Below are positions 1 to 10,019 of a stretch of 64,000 nt of DNA, in pieces. The position numbers and the translations under genes were made by a program. The DNA lies in assembly GCF_014925385.1 (NCBI RefSeq), contig NZ_JACSDK010000016.1:62001-126000 (forward strand), written 5' to 3'. Under the pieces are notes generated by a model. That model did not search any database. It was given only the letters and a program-made list of their open reading frames with translations, and was not told the origin of the DNA. Position 1 is the first letter of the stretch. Each line of letters begins with the position of its first letter. The DNA comes from Pelagibius marinus. Its GTDB lineage: Bacteria; Pseudomonadota; Alphaproteobacteria; Kiloniellales; Kiloniellaceae.

Positions 1-609
1 TTCTGTGTGATTCAAGGCCAACCATTGCAGGGCGGCCGCCGCGATCAGGTTCGTGACCGCCCCGGCGGCCAGGCGGTCCAGGGCTTCCGTGCGGTCCAGG
101 GGCAGCACCCGGATGTCCTCGTGCTCGTGGTCCAAGCCGTGGACGCCCCCGGCACCCCGGCTGTCGATGCACCCGCAGTAGATCGTGACGGTCTCCGAGG
201 AGCCGCCGGGGGTGGCCAGGAAGCGCCCGATGGGCAGCAGTTCACCCAGCGTGCAGCCGGCCTCCTCCACCGCCTCGCGGCGCACCACGGCCTCCGGCGT
301 CTCGCCGGGCTCGATGATCCCCGCGACGATCTCGATCAGCCAGGGCTCCATGCCGGCGGCGTAGGCCCCGGGTCGGAACTGCTCGATCAGCACCACCCGG
401 TCGCGCGCTGGGTCGTAGGGCAGGACCGCCGCGGCGTGGCCGCGCTCGAAGATCTCGCGGGTCATCTCCCCGGTCCAGCCGCCGTCGAACTTGCGGTGGC
501 GCAGGCGGTAGCGGTCGATCTGGAAGTAGCCCTTGAAGGGCGTGGTTTTTTCCAGGATTTCGACGCGTTCATCCTCGGTGGGGTCGCTCATCAACTGGGG
601 TCCCGTCAT
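1..609 (-). CDS. NUDIX hydrolase, ADP-ribose pyrophosphatase-like (5' part; 3' end outside window)
   Basis: This minus-strand frame is open from an ATG at 609 to the window edge (203 codons, no stop). It contains a complete NUDIX box, GIIEPGETPEAVVRREAVEEAG, about two thirds into the visible part; this box binds the metal and pyrophosphate. Upstream, the RxxRFDGGWT-like segment (RKFDGGWTGEM) and the EQFRPG element are typical of the ADP-ribose pyrophosphatase branch (NudF/TrgB type), which hydrolyses ADP-ribose to AMP and ribose 5-phosphate. A second in-frame ATG lies at 591. Family assignment is firm; the exact substrate is inferred from family resemblance. It is divergent from the hydrolase-OsmC gene. 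Confidence 0.88.
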   Translation of the reverse strand, partial: MTGPQLMSDPTEDERVEILEKTTPFKGYFQIDRYRLRHRKFDGGWTGEMTREIFERGHAAAVLPYDPARDRVVLIEQFRPGAYAAGMEPWLIEIVAGIIEPGETPEAVVRREAVEEAGCTLGELLPIGRFLATPGGSSETVTIYCGCIDSRGAGGVHGLDHEHEDIRVLPLDRTEALDRLAAGAVTNLIAAAALQWLALNHTE

Positions 610-754
610 CTGTTTGTCACATGCATGCCCCGCGCGGAGGCGGCGCAACCTTAGCCGAGCCGCGCCGCCGGACCCAATGGCATTCCCGCGGCTTGCCCGG
701 GGGACGCAGGCGTGCTGCGATCGGCGGGTAGTGGAAGAAGCGGGAGAGGCGGAC

Positions 755-1987
755 ATGTCGGTGAAGAGCGAGAAGGTAACCTTTACGGGCGCCGGCGGCG
801 ACACGCTGGCCGCGCGCCTCGACCTGCCGCGCGGGCGGCCGCGGGCCTATGCGCTCTTCGCGCACTGCTTCACCTGCAACAAGGACATCTTCGCCGCGGC
901 GCGCATCGCGGGCGCCCTGGCGGCGCAGGGCATTGCCGTGCTGCGCTTCGACTTCACCGGCCTGGGCGCCAGCGAAGGCGACTTCGCCAACACCAACTTC
1001 TCCTCCAACATCGCCGATCTGCTCTGCGCCGCCGACTACCTGCGCCGGTCTCACGAGGCGCCGAAGCTGCTGATCGGCCACAGCCTGGGCGGGGCGGCGG
1101 TCCTCATGGCGGCCGCCCAGGTACCGGAAGCGGTGGCCGTGGCGACCATCGCGGCGCCGGCCGACCCGGCGCACGTCACCGCCCATTTCACCGAGGCGCG
1201 CCCGGAGATCGAGGCGGCGGGCGAGGCGGAGGTGCTGCTGGTCGGGCGGCCCTTCCGCATCAAGAAGCAGTTCCTGGAGGACATCGAGCAGCACAAGCTG
1301 GAGCGCACGATCGGCGGTCTGCGCAAGGCGCTGATGGTGTTCCACGCGCCGCGCGATGCAACCGTCGGCATCGACAACGCCAGCCGTATCTTCCTGGCTG
1401 CCAAGCATCCGAAGAGCTTCGTCTCCCTGGACGATGCCGATCACCTGCTGAGCCGCAAGGCCGACGCCATCTACGTGGCCGACGTACTGGCGGCCTGGGC
1501 GGAGCGCTACCTGGGGGCCGGGAAGGCGGCGCCGGACCTGCAGGCCGCCGAGGGCCGGGTGGTGGTGGAGGAGACCGGCGAAGGCAAGTTCACCCAGCGC
1601 ATCGCCGCCGGGCCGCACCAGCTGCGCGCCGACGAGCCGGAGAGCTATGGCGGCCTGGACAGCGGGCCGTCGCCCTACGACCTGCTGCTGGCCGGGTTGG
1701 GCGCCTGCACCTCGATGACCCTCAGGCTCTATGCCGAGCGCAAGGGACTGGCCCTGGACAGGACCCGCGTGACCCTGTCGCACGACAAGATCCACGCCGA
1801 GGACTGCGAGACCTGCGAGACCCGGAGCGGCAGGATCGACCGCATCCAGCGAAACATCGAGATCACCGGGCAACTAAGCCCCGAGGAGCGGCAGCGGCTG
1901 CTGGAGATTGCCGATAAGTGTCCGGTACACCGGACGCTTGAAAGCGAAATCCTCATCGAGACGAAAGCGGGCGGTCAGAACGGCTAG
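755..1987 (+). CDS. Bifunctional alpha/beta hydrolase / OsmC-family peroxiredoxin fusion
   Basis: A 410-residue fusion. The first ~255 residues are an alpha/beta hydrolase with nucleophile motif GHSLGG (Ser at about 110) and late Asp and His residues (APRDATV, DADHLL). From about residue 270 the protein is OsmC/Ohr-like, with the two conserved redox cysteines in GACTSMT (about C318) and KCPVHRTL (about C389), the pair that reduces organic hydroperoxides. This fusion architecture recurs in Proteobacteria, but its physiological substrate is not established. The ATG at 755 was chosen because AGAGG precedes it and the hydrolase fold starts immediately; the frame is open further upstream but codes nothing recognisable there. 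Confidence 0.9.
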   Translation: MSVKSEKVTFTGAGGDTLAARLDLPRGRPRAYALFAHCFTCNKDIFAAARIAGALAAQGIAVLRFDFTGLGASEGDFANTNFSSNIADLLCAADYLRRSHEAPKLLIGHSLGGAAVLMAAAQVPEAVAVATIAAPADPAHVTAHFTEARPEIEAAGEAEVLLVGRPFRIKKQFLEDIEQHKLERTIGGLRKALMVFHAPRDATVGIDNASRIFLAAKHPKSFVSLDDADHLLSRKADAIYVADVLAAWAERYLGAGKAAPDLQAAEGRVVVEETGEGKFTQRIAAGPHQLRADEPESYGGLDSGPSPYDLLLAGLGACTSMTLRLYAERKGLALDRTRVTLSHDKIHAEDCETCETRSGRIDRIQRNIEITGQLSPEERQRLLEIADKCPVHRTLESEILIETKAGGQNG

Positions 1988-2459
1988 CCTGCCGTCTTTG
2001 CGTCGCTTCTGTTGCAGTGACTGTCGCAAAGCTGCAACTCGCGGGTTTCGGCCAGCGTTAGAGTTTGTTAGGCTTGTCGTTGAAAAGAAACAAAATAAGC
2101 CAACGCTTAGCGGCATTCTTTTGCAGAGCGGCAGGGCGGAGAGGCGTTTGAAATACAGGGGAAGCCAGGGGATTGCGGGTGACCGCCGGCCGGCATAGGC
2201 GTCTGGCTGCTGCGGTGCGGTTGGGATGTGCGTTGTCGACGCAATTGGCCGTGGCCGGCCATTCCCGGACGGGACCAGGCGGTTTTTGATGATCCCGGAA
2301 TTCAAGCGAACAAATACGCGTGCCTCGGTATACCGTGCAGATGCTGCGGTCGGGATTTGAGCGGGGCAGAGACGCGGGGAGTCATGAGAAGCGGCCGATT
2401 GACTTGCTGAGACGCGGGGCAATCACGCCAAAGGAAATCTCACAGGGAGACCTAAAGCA
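1988..2459. other. 472-bp intergenic region upstream of the peptide ABC transporter operon
   Basis: No credible gene is seen. It starts with a 7-bp inverted repeat, GTTGCAG at 2011-2017 and CTGCAAC at 2032-2038, just after the hydrolase-OsmC stop; no T-run follows, so its role is unclear. The remainder must hold the promoter of the ABC operon, but I could not assign -35/-10 boxes with confidence. Short open frames here have no family signal. Confidence 0.5.
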
Positions 2460-4175
2460 ATGACGAAGAAAAACGAACTGGAAACCATCAACGGGAAACC
2501 GTTGCATCCGGGCGTGAAGGACCTCTGCGACCAGTATGAAGAGGGCAAGATGGATCGGCGCGAGTTCGTGCGCCTCGCCGCCTTCCTGGGTGTCTCCGCA
2601 GCCTCGGCCTATGCCTTCGCCGGCGATCCGACCGGCGGCGGCCTGGTGCAGGAAGCCGCGGCTCAGACGCCGAAGAAGGGCGGCACCCTGCGCGTCGCCA
2701 TGCAGGTGCAGGAGATGGTCGACCCGGCGACCTACGACTGGACCCAGAAGTCCAACCAGTCGCGTCACGTCATCGAGTACTTGAGCATCACCGGCCCGGA
2801 CAACATCACGCGGCCGTACCTGGCTGAGAGCTGGGAAGCCTCCGACGATCTGAAGACCTGGACCTTCAAGCTGCGCCAGGGCGTCAAGTGGAGCAACGGC
2901 GACGACTTCAATGCCGACGACGTGGTGTTCAACTTCACCCGTTGGCTCGATCCCGCGACCGGCTCTTCCAACCTCGGTCTCTTCTCCGCCATGACGGAGG
3001 AATACGACACCGGCGAGAAGAACGAGGACGGCACCGCGAAGATGGGCAAGCGCATGACCAAGGGGGCCGTCGAGAAGGTCGACGACCACACCGTGCGCCT
3101 GCATCTGAACTCGGCCGTGCTGTCGATGCCGGAAAACCTCTACAACTACCCGACTGCCATCGTGCATCGGAACTTCACCAAAGACGGCGGCGACTTCTCC
3201 AAGAACCCCATTGGCACCGGCCCCTTCGAACTGGTCAAGTTCACCGTCGGCGAGGAGTGCGTGCTGCGCCGGCGCAGCGAGCCCTATTGGGGCGGCGAAG
3301 TCTATCTGGACGAGATCCGCTACATCGACACCGGCGAGGATGACTCCGCGGCCATCGCCGCTCTTGCCTCGGGCCAGGTCGATGCTATCTACCGCCTCGG
3401 CATCCCGACCCTGGAAATTGCCGAGCGCATTCCCGGCGTCGTGGTCTCCCAGGCCGTGACCGCCCAGACCGGCGTCATCCGGATGAACGTCAACAACGCG
3501 CCTTTCGACAACAAGAAGGTGCGTCAGGCCATGGTGTTGGCTTCTGACAACGCCCAGAATCTGAAGCTCGCGCACCGCGGCATGGGCTCGGTGGGCGAGA
3601 ACCATCACGTGGCTGAGATTCACCCCGAGTACGCCAAGTTGCCGCCGCTCAAGCGCAATATCGACATGGCCAGGGGGCTGCTGGCCGAGGCCGGCCATCC
3701 GAACGGCATCGAGGTGACCTGCAACGTCGGTAACACCGACGGCACCTGGGAACAGGATTCCGTTCAGGTGCTGAAGGAGAACGCGGCCGAGGCCGGCATC
3801 AACATCACCATCAACGTGATGCCCTCGGCGCAGTACTGGGAAGTCTGGGACAAGGCGCCCTTCAGCCTGACTTCCTGGACGCACCGTCCGCTCGGCACCA
3901 TGGTGCTGAGCCTGGCCTATCGCAGCGGTGTGCCCTGGAACGAGTCCGGCTACAACAATCCGGAGTTCGACGCGGCGCTTGACAAGGCCGAGTCCATTCT
4001 CGACGTCGCCAAGCGCCGGGAACAGATGGCCGTGGTCGAGAAAATTCTCCAGGACGACGCCATCATGGTGCAGCCCTTCTTCCGCTCCGTCTTCACTGCG
4101 GCGAAGGACAACGTCAAAGGCTATCAGACCCATCCGACCCGTTATCACCAGTTCAACAGCGTCTGGTTGGCCTGA
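2460..4175 (+). CDS. ABC transporter substrate-binding protein, family 5 (peptide/nickel type), Tat-exported
   Basis: A 571-residue periplasmic binding protein of the SBP_bac_5 family, which captures di-/oligopeptides or similar solutes for the downstream permeases. After a 30-residue leader comes a twin-arginine-like signal, [13 protein letters not shown] (RR at 33-34), followed by a hydrophobic Ala-rich stretch and a probable AxA cleavage region near VQEAAAQ. The mature part starts with GGTLRVAMQ and carries the family pattern [28 protein letters not shown]. Length is normal. It is the first gene of a four-gene operon and is followed by a hairpin, so it is probably made in excess over the membrane parts. 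The actual ligand cannot be read from sequence. Confidence 0.9.
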   Translation: MTKKNELETINGKPLHPGVKDLCDQYEEGKMDRREFVRLAAFLGVSAASAYAFAGDPTGGGLVQEAAAQTPKKGGTLRVAMQVQEMVDPATYDWTQKSNQSRHVIEYLSITGPDNITRPYLAESWEASDDLKTWTFKLRQGVKWSNGDDFNADDVVFNFTRWLDPATGSSNLGLFSAMTEEYDTGEKNEDGTAKMGKRMTKGAVEKVDDHTVRLHLNSAVLSMPENLYNYPTAIVHRNFTKDGGDFSKNPIGTGPFELVKFTVGEECVLRRRSEPYWGGEVYLDEIRYIDTGEDDSAAIAALASGQVDAIYRLGIPTLEIAERIPGVVVSQAVTAQTGVIRMNVNNAPFDNKKVRQAMVLASDNAQNLKLAHRGMGSVGENHHVAEIHPEYAKLPPLKRNIDMARGLLAEAGHPNGIEVTCNVGNTDGTWEQDSVQVLKENAAEAGINITINVMPSAQYWEVWDKAPFSLTSWTHRPLGTMVLSLAYRSGVPWNESGYNNPEFDAALDKAESILDVAKRREQMAVVEKILQDDAIMVQPFFRSVFTAAKDNVKGYQTHPTRYHQFNSVWLA

Positions 4176-4183
4176 ACATGAAG

Positions 4184-4212
4184 GGGCCGCAGTACGGGGG
4201 GTGCTGCGGCCC
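4184..4212 (+). terminator. Hairpin after the binding-protein gene (terminator/attenuator)
   Basis: Inverted repeat GGGCCGCAG (4184-4192) and CTGCGGCCC (4204-4212) with an 11-nt loop, followed by TTAATCTTTT. It lies between the binding protein and permease genes, where partial termination or mRNA stabilisation commonly sets the excess of binding protein. Confidence 0.75.
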
Positions 4213-4335
4213 TTAATCTTTTACTGTGGCGGGTTCCCTGCCGCCGGCTCTGCGACGTCGCCTCGACGAAGGGGCGGCCGGAAGAGCGATAACAAGGCCG
4301 TAAGCGCAATGCGGGGACGGGAAGGCTAGTTCGCG

Positions 4336-5268
4336 ATGCTGATATTTATGGTTCGGCGGTTCGGCACCATGGCCCTGACCATGCTCGTCGTATCGATCCT
4401 GGTTTTCCTGCTGCTCGAGATAAACGTGGAGAGCGTCGCCACGAAAGTTCTGGGGCCCTACACCTCGCAGGAACAGCGTGAACTCTGGCTGGAGCGCAAC
4501 GGCTATACCGACCCGGCGATCTGGCGCTACCTGCGCTGGCTGGGGAACTTCGTCGTTGGCGACTTCGGCGATTCCGTCCGCTTCAAGGTGCCGGTCAGCG
4601 ATGTGCTGTGGCCGCGCCTGGCGAACACTGCTATTCTGGGCGGTATCGCGCTGTTCATCGCCTCGATCATCGGCCTGACGCTGGGCGTCATCGCCGGCAT
4701 GCGCGAAGGCGGAGCCCGCGACCGCGGCGTCTCAGTGGGCGCGGTCCTGACGACCTCCGTGCCGGAGTTCGCCAGCGCGGTCTTCCTGTCGGGTCTCCTC
4801 GTCTTTACCTGGCCGGTTCTGCCGGGAACCAGCGGCATGGCCGACGGTTTTGATTTGGTTCAACTCGTCTTGCCGGTGATGGTGCTGGTGATCTACGACT
4901 GGGGCTACGTGGCGCGCATGACCCGGGCGTCGATGGCCGAGGTCATGATGACGCACTACATACGCACGGCCGTCCTCAAGGGCTTGCCCTACGGGCAGGT
5001 CATCCGCAAGCACGCCTTGCGCAACGCGCTGATCGCGCCCTTCACCGTCATCATGCTGCAGATCAACTGGCTGCTCTCCGGCGTCATCGTCGTCGAGGTG
5101 GCCTTCGCCTACAAAGGCTTCGGCAGCCTGCTCTACGAAGCCTCGCTGAACAGCGACATCTATCTCATCGAAGCCTGTGCCATGGTGGCCGTCTTCGTGG
5201 CCGTGATGACCCAGACCCTGGCGGATATCGGCTACACCTACCTCAATCCCCGTATCCGCTTCAGCTAG
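4336..5268 (+). CDS. Peptide-type ABC transporter permease (DppB/OppB family)
   Basis: A 310-residue inner-membrane permease. It opens with the usual N-terminal helix (LIFMVRRFGTMALTMLVVSILVFLLLE), has a periplasmic segment, then a block of transmembrane helices. The EAA-type cytoplasmic loop that docks on the ATPase appears as YIRTAVLKGLPYGQVIRKHALRNAL. A second ATG is only four codons in. It is 11 nt from the next permease and forms the translocation pore with it. Specificity is inferred only at the level of the family. Confidence 0.92.
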   Translation: MLIFMVRRFGTMALTMLVVSILVFLLLEINVESVATKVLGPYTSQEQRELWLERNGYTDPAIWRYLRWLGNFVVGDFGDSVRFKVPVSDVLWPRLANTAILGGIALFIASIIGLTLGVIAGMREGGARDRGVSVGAVLTTSVPEFASAVFLSGLLVFTWPVLPGTSGMADGFDLVQLVLPVMVLVIYDWGYVARMTRASMAEVMMTHYIRTAVLKGLPYGQVIRKHALRNALIAPFTVIMLQINWLLSGVIVVEVAFAYKGFGSLLYEASLNSDIYLIEACAMVAVFVAVMTQTLADIGYTYLNPRIRFS

Positions 5269-5279
5269 GAGGGCGCGCC

Positions 5280-6167
5280 ATGACCGACCAAGCCGTTTCC
5301 GTGCCGCGCCGCGAATCTCCGCTGCTGCGTTTCGTCAAGGGGCTCGCCCTGATCCGCGAAAGCTGGGTCGGGATGATCGGCCTCGGGATCATCGTCTTCT
5401 GGTCGCTGGTGGCGATCTTCGCCGACATCCTGGCGCCCTTTCCGCCGAACCAGCCAGGCCTGCCGCTGGCGCCGCCCGGATCGGCGTCGCTCGACGGCCT
5501 GGGCGTCTATTGGCTGGGCACGGACCAGCTCGGCCGCGACACGCTCTCGCGGATCATCCACGGCTCACGCCAGGTCCTGCTCTATGCGCCTCTGGCGACC
5601 TTCTGCGCCTACTTCGTGGGCATCCCCATGGGGCTGGCCGCCGGCTACCGCCGGGGGCTGACGGACGATGTGCTCTCCTTCATCGCCAACGTCATTCTCT
5701 CGTTTCCCGTGCTGGTGCTCTACATCATCATCATCGCCACCATTGGCGCATCGGGATCGAACATCGTGATCGCGGTGACCTTCGCTTCCGCCCCGGGCGT
5801 CATGCGTATCGTGCGCGGCCTGGTGCTGGACCTGCGCAATCGCGAGTACGTCTTCGCCGCCGAGACCCGCGGCGAGTCGGCCTGGCGCATCATGCTGGTG
5901 GAGATCCTGCCCAATGCCCGCGGCCCGCTGATCGTCGACGCCTGCCTGCGCCTGGGCTACGTGGTGATCACCATCGGGACCCTGGGCTTCCTCGGCCTCG
6001 GCCTGCCGCCGCCCGATCCCGACTGGGGCGGCATGGTCTCAGAGCTCAGGCAGTTCGCCATCGTCGATCCCATGCTCGCGGTCTTCCCCTGCATCGCGAT
6101 TTCCTCGCTGGTGCTGGGATTCAACCTGCTGGCCGACGGCCTGCGCGAAGTTTCGCTGCGCGATTAG
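5280..6167 (+). CDS. Peptide-type ABC transporter permease (DppC/OppC family)
   Basis: A 295-residue inner-membrane permease, partner of the preceding one. It has the OppC_N-type first helix (SWVGMIGLGIIVFWSLVAIFADILAPF), the conserved HWLGTDQLGRDTLSRIIHGSR-like element (here YWLGTDQLGRDTLSR), and an EAA loop (REYVFAAETRGESAWRIMLVEILPNARGPL). AGGAGG lies 7 nt before the ATG. The stop is 11 nt before the ATPase start, consistent with one transcript. Confidence 0.93.
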   Translation: MTDQAVSVPRRESPLLRFVKGLALIRESWVGMIGLGIIVFWSLVAIFADILAPFPPNQPGLPLAPPGSASLDGLGVYWLGTDQLGRDTLSRIIHGSRQVLLYAPLATFCAYFVGIPMGLAAGYRRGLTDDVLSFIANVILSFPVLVLYIIIIATIGASGSNIVIAVTFASAPGVMRIVRGLVLDLRNREYVFAAETRGESAWRIMLVEILPNARGPLIVDACLRLGYVVITIGTLGFLGLGLPPPDPDWGGMVSELRQFAIVDPMLAVFPCIAISSLVLGFNLLADGLREVSLRD

Positions 6168-6178
6168 AGGAGAGGGCA

Positions 6179-8290
6179 ATGTCGAGCCAAAGCCACAGCT
6201 TCGACGGTCCGGTCCTGGAGTGTCGGGATCTCTGCATCTCCTACTTCACCCGGGCCGGTGAGATCCCCGCCGTCATCGATTTCAACATGACCCTGGAGCA
6301 GGGGGGAAGCATCGGCCTGGTCGGCGAGTCCGGCTGCGGCAAGTCCACCGTCGCCATGGCGATTATGCGCTACCTCGGCGGCAACGGCGCCATTGTCGGC
6401 GGTCAGGTCCTCTACAAGGGCCGCGACATGGCGACCTTCAGCGAGGAAGAGCTGCGTCAGCTGCGCGGCAACGAGATCGCCATGGTCTACCAGGAGCCTA
6501 TGGCCTCGCTGAACCCCTCCATGACGTTGGGCGCGCAGCTCATGGAGGTGCCGCTGTGCCACGAGAACATCACCGAGGAGGAGGCCTACAAGCGCTCCCG
6601 CCAGATGCTGGCCGACGTGAACCTGCCGGACCCGGACCGTATCATGTCGGTCTATCCGCACCAGATCTCCGGCGGCCAGCAGCAGCGCGTGGTCATCGCC
6701 ATGGCGCTGCTGTCCAATCCCTCGCTGCTGCTGCTGGACGAGCCGACCACGGCGCTGGACGTGACGGTGGAGGCGGGCATCATCGAGCTGATCGGCCAGA
6801 TTGCCCGGAAGTTCAACACCTCCATGGTCTACATCTCGCACAACCTGGGCCTCATCCTCGAGACCTGCGACCGGGTCAACGTGATGTATTCCGGCGTGGT
6901 GGTCGAGAGCGGCACGGTGACCGAGGTCTTCGACCACATGCGTCACCCCTATACCAAGGGCCTCTTCGGCTGCATCCCGCTGCCGGGCGCGGACAAGACG
7001 GCGCGGCCCCTGGTGCCGATCCGCGGCCAGCTGCCGCTGCCGCACCAGCGCCCGTCGGGCTGCTACTTCGGGCCGCGTTGCGATTTCTTCCAGGGCGGCC
7101 TCTGCGACCGCGATGACCTGACCATGACCCAGGTGCCCAACGAGCCGGGGCACGACGTGCGCTGCCGGCGCTGGCAGGAGATCGACTGGGACAGCTACCA
7201 CCCCGAAGGCGTCGGCGCCGGCGAGACGCAGGCCGGCGAGGTGGTGCTCTCCATCAACAACATGAAGAAGTACTACGAGCTGACCGACAACTCGATCGCC
7301 GCCATGATCACCGGCAAGCGGGTGCGCTACGTGAAGGCCAACGAGAGCATCTCCTTCGATGCGCGCTCCTGCGAGACGGTGGCCATCGTCGGCGAGTCCG
7401 GCTGCGGCAAGTCGACCTTCGCCAAGGTGCTGATGGGCCTGGAGACGGCGACCGACGGCAAGGTGGTGTTCAACGGCAAGGACATCTCGCAGGAGGAAGT
7501 GCAGAACCGCACGCCTGAGCAGGTCGGCTCCATGCAGATGATCTTCCAGAACCCCTTCGACACCCTCAATCCCAGCCACACGGTCGGGGCCCAGTTGGCG
7601 CGGGTCATCCGCAAGTTCGGCGTCGAGTCCAACAAGGACAGGATCGAGCAGCGGGTCATGGAACTGCTGGACCTGGTCAAGCTGCCGCGCGAGTTCGCGC
7701 GGCGCCGGCCGCGCCAGCTCTCCGGCGGCCAGAAGCAGCGCGTCGGCATCGCCCGGGCCTTCGCCGGCAACCCGACCACGGTGGTGGCCGACGAGCCCGT
7801 CTCGGCCTTGGATGTCTCGGTCCAGGCGGCGGTCACCGGCCTGCTGATGGACATCCAGAAGACCTATCGCACGACCCTGATCTTCATCAGCCACGACCTC
7901 AGCCTGGTGCGCTACCTTGCCGACCGCGTCGTGGTGATGTACCTGGGCCACATCGTCGAGCAGGGCACTACCGACGACGTCTTCGCGCCGCCCTACCATC
8001 CCTATACCGAGGCGCTGCTCTCGGCGGTGCCGATCGCCGACACTTCGGTAGAGAAGACCCGGATCATCCTGGAGGGCAACCTGCCTTCGGTGACCAACCC
8101 GCCGACCGGCTGCGTCTTCAACACCCGCTGTCCGCGCAAGATCGGCTCGGTCTGCGAAACCGAGGTTCCTCCTGTGGTGGAACCGACGCCGGGCCACCAG
8201 ATCGCCTGTCACCTTTCGATGGAAGACCTGCGTCAGATGAAACCGGTGATCGTAATGGCCGAGGATGCGGCGCCGCCGGCCGCGGAATAG
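6179..8290 (+). CDS. Fused double ATPase of a peptide-type ABC importer (DppD-DppF fusion)
   Basis: A 703-residue protein with two complete ABC ATPase halves. Walker A (GESGCGKST) occurs near residues 49-57 and again near 405-413. Each half also has a signature ([18 protein letters not shown]), a Walker B ([23 protein letters not shown]) and a C-terminal oligo/dipeptide transporter domain rich in Cys ([20 protein letters not shown]). In many operons DppD and DppF are separate proteins; the fusion supplies both sites in one chain. GAGGAGAGGGC precedes the ATG at 6179. The frame is open far upstream inside the permease gene, but that part overlaps real coding sequence. Confidence 0.93.
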   Translation: MSSQSHSFDGPVLECRDLCISYFTRAGEIPAVIDFNMTLEQGGSIGLVGESGCGKSTVAMAIMRYLGGNGAIVGGQVLYKGRDMATFSEEELRQLRGNEIAMVYQEPMASLNPSMTLGAQLMEVPLCHENITEEEAYKRSRQMLADVNLPDPDRIMSVYPHQISGGQQQRVVIAMALLSNPSLLLLDEPTTALDVTVEAGIIELIGQIARKFNTSMVYISHNLGLILETCDRVNVMYSGVVVESGTVTEVFDHMRHPYTKGLFGCIPLPGADKTARPLVPIRGQLPLPHQRPSGCYFGPRCDFFQGGLCDRDDLTMTQVPNEPGHDVRCRRWQEIDWDSYHPEGVGAGETQAGEVVLSINNMKKYYELTDNSIAAMITGKRVRYVKANESISFDARSCETVAIVGESGCGKSTFAKVLMGLETATDGKVVFNGKDISQEEVQNRTPEQVGSMQMIFQNPFDTLNPSHTVGAQLARVIRKFGVESNKDRIEQRVMELLDLVKLPREFARRRPRQLSGGQKQRVGIARAFAGNPTTVVADEPVSALDVSVQAAVTGLLMDIQKTYRTTLIFISHDLSLVRYLADRVVVMYLGHIVEQGTTDDVFAPPYHPYTEALLSAVPIADTSVEKTRIILEGNLPSVTNPPTGCVFNTRCPRKIGSVCETEVPPVVEPTPGHQIACHLSMEDLRQMKPVIVMAEDAAPPAAE

Positions 8291-8404
8291 GGCGGTCTCC
8301 CTGGGCACAGGGTCCCTGGCGCTTCCGGTCTACCGCCTTTGTGTCGGGCCCCTGGGGCTTTGCGACGCTTGCCGCGAAGCCTGTCCGGTCGTACCTTCGG
8401 CGTC

Positions 8405-9532
8405 ATGAAAGCGGCGGAGTCATTAACCATAGCGCGTGTTCCCGGCGCCCTCGGCAGGCGTCCCGGAATCGGAACCAGGGCCCTGGTCCTGGTTCTGGCG
8501 TCCCTGATTCTGGGCGGCTGCACGATCGAGGTAGGGCCGCCGCCGGAATCGGATCCTCCCCTGGTGCCGCAGAAGGCGAAAGCCCCGCCGCCCCCGCCCC
8601 AACCGACCGAGCCGCAGCCCTGGTCCCGGGATCTGGACCTTGAATCCGGCCCGACACAGATCGACGAAGATCAGTTGGCCGAGGGGCTGGTCGCCAGCGA
8701 TAGCGGTGTGCTCTACAGCAGCGAGCGCCTGACCTACGAATCCGCCTTCAACGACGAAACGCCGAAGAGCGAGGCAGAGCGTGCCCGCGAACGTGCCAGG
8801 GCGCGGGCGGAGGCGGCCGGCAGGCCGGCGCCGCCGCAGGTGGCCTCCGCGCCGGTCGAAGAGGTAAGCGCGCAGAATCTGCCCCCGATCGGGGAAGCCG
8901 CGGCGGCTGAATCTGAAGGGACGCCGGCGCCTGGCAAGCGGGACTGGCGCAAGTCGCGTCTGCCCCCGCCGCCGAAGTTCCCGCCCCTGCCACCGGAAGG
9001 GGCTGCGGCCTCGCAGCCGGGGGAGGCGGAGGTGGCCGCCGAGGCGGTCGAGGCGCCCGAGGGGCCTGAGGCCGCAACGAAGGAAGCGCCAGCCCGTGAA
9101 GCCATTCTGCCGGAAACCGCGTTGGGACCGGCGGAGCCGCCGGCCGGCGAGCCTGCCGCTGCCGAGGCGACGGTCGTGGAGCTGGTCGCCGCGGAGCAGA
9201 TCGCGGCCGTGGCGCCGGCGGCAGAAGCTGCAGCGCCGGAGGAGGCGGCGGCCTTCGCCGCCGAGGCATGGGAAGCGCCCGCCGGGACCATCCTGGTCCA
9301 GGTTTCGGCGGTCGAGAAAAAGGAACATGTCGTCGAGGAGTGGCAGCGCCTGCGGGCCCGCTATCCGCAGGTTCTGAAGCCCCTGAGGCTGGTCGTCGAG
9401 GAGGCCAAGCTGGGCGACCGCGGCGTCTTCTACCGCGTCCAGGCCGGGGCCTTCGGCACAGAGGAAGGCGCGACGGCGGCCTGCGGCAGCCTTATCGACG
9501 CCGGACAGGCCTGTTTCGTGGTGGTGCGCTGA
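8405..9532 (+). CDS. SPOR-domain lipoprotein
   Basis: A 375-residue predicted lipoprotein. The N-terminus has a hydrophobic stretch ending in a lipobox (LILGGC), after which the protein is anchored by its lipid. The middle is low-complexity, rich in Pro, Ala and Glu, and probably unfolded. The last ~80 residues are a SPOR domain (ILVQVSAVEKKEHVVEEW... FYRVQAGAFGTEEGATAAC), which binds denuded septal peptidoglycan. A role at the division site or in envelope maintenance follows from the domain; the partner is unknown. The start ATG at 8405 gives the correct signal peptide. Confidence 0.85.
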   Translation: MKAAESLTIARVPGALGRRPGIGTRALVLVLASLILGGCTIEVGPPPESDPPLVPQKAKAPPPPPQPTEPQPWSRDLDLESGPTQIDEDQLAEGLVASDSGVLYSSERLTYESAFNDETPKSEAERARERARARAEAAGRPAPPQVASAPVEEVSAQNLPPIGEAAAAESEGTPAPGKRDWRKSRLPPPPKFPPLPPEGAAASQPGEAEVAAEAVEAPEGPEAATKEAPAREAILPETALGPAEPPAGEPAAAEATVVELVAAEQIAAVAPAAEAAAPEEAAAFAAEAWEAPAGTILVQVSAVEKKEHVVEEWQRLRARYPQVLKPLRLVVEEAKLGDRGVFYRVQAGAFGTEEGATAACGSLIDAGQACFVVVR

Positions 9533-9565
9533 GGCGTCGGGGCGGCGCTCCGGTGGGCGCCGGCG

Positions 9566-9796
9566 TCAGTGGGTGACGCGGATCTCGCTGTCGGTGACGG
9601 CGGCGAAAGGTATCCGAAGGGCGACCAGCTTCCATTCCGGTCCGCGGCCTTCCGCCCAGTGGCGGAACTGCTGCTTGGCCCGGTGGACGACCTCTTCCTC
9701 GGTCTGCTCGTGCGCAGAGATGACCTGCTGGTAGATTTCCAGGTGAATCTGGTGCTCTTCGTCATCCAGCTGGAGTTTTACGTCGTACTTCGGCAC
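9566..9796 (-). CDS. Small conserved-looking hypothetical protein (76 aa)
   Basis: I do not recognise the family. The protein is acidic and Gln/Glu/His-rich, starting VPKYDVKLQLDDEEHQIHLEIYQQVISAHEQTEEEVVHRAK, and looks like a small mixed alpha/beta cytoplasmic protein. I chose a GTG start at 9796 because GGAG lies 8 nt upstream; a TTG at 9823 would add nine residues. It is convergent with the SPOR gene (33 bp apart) and divergent from the histidine kinase gene. Confidence 0.6.
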   Translation of the reverse strand: MPKYDVKLQLDDEEHQIHLEIYQQVISAHEQTEEEVVHRAKQQFRHWAEGRGPEWKLVALRIPFAAVTDSEIRVTH

Positions 9797-10019
9797 GGAA
9801 GGACGCTCCGGTATTGCTTGCAATCGACCTCCGCAAGGCTACGGCATGACCTCTTTCCCTTTCGTTAACCGCTGCGGTTCGCCCTAAAGTAGAGTATGGT
9901 TAATGGCGTGTTAAGATGCAGAGATCCTTGGGATACCTGTGCCATAGGGTGAATTCTCCGCTGTAATAGCAGTTAATACCGCTATAATCGCACCAGACTG
10001 GGTGAGTTAGGACAGCTCT

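Noticed and set aside
6164-8308. 714-codon minus-strand open frame antisense to the fused ABC ATPase
   Set aside because: The plus-strand frame has two full sets of ABC motifs; the antisense frame is low-complexity His/Arg/Gly and unrecognisable.
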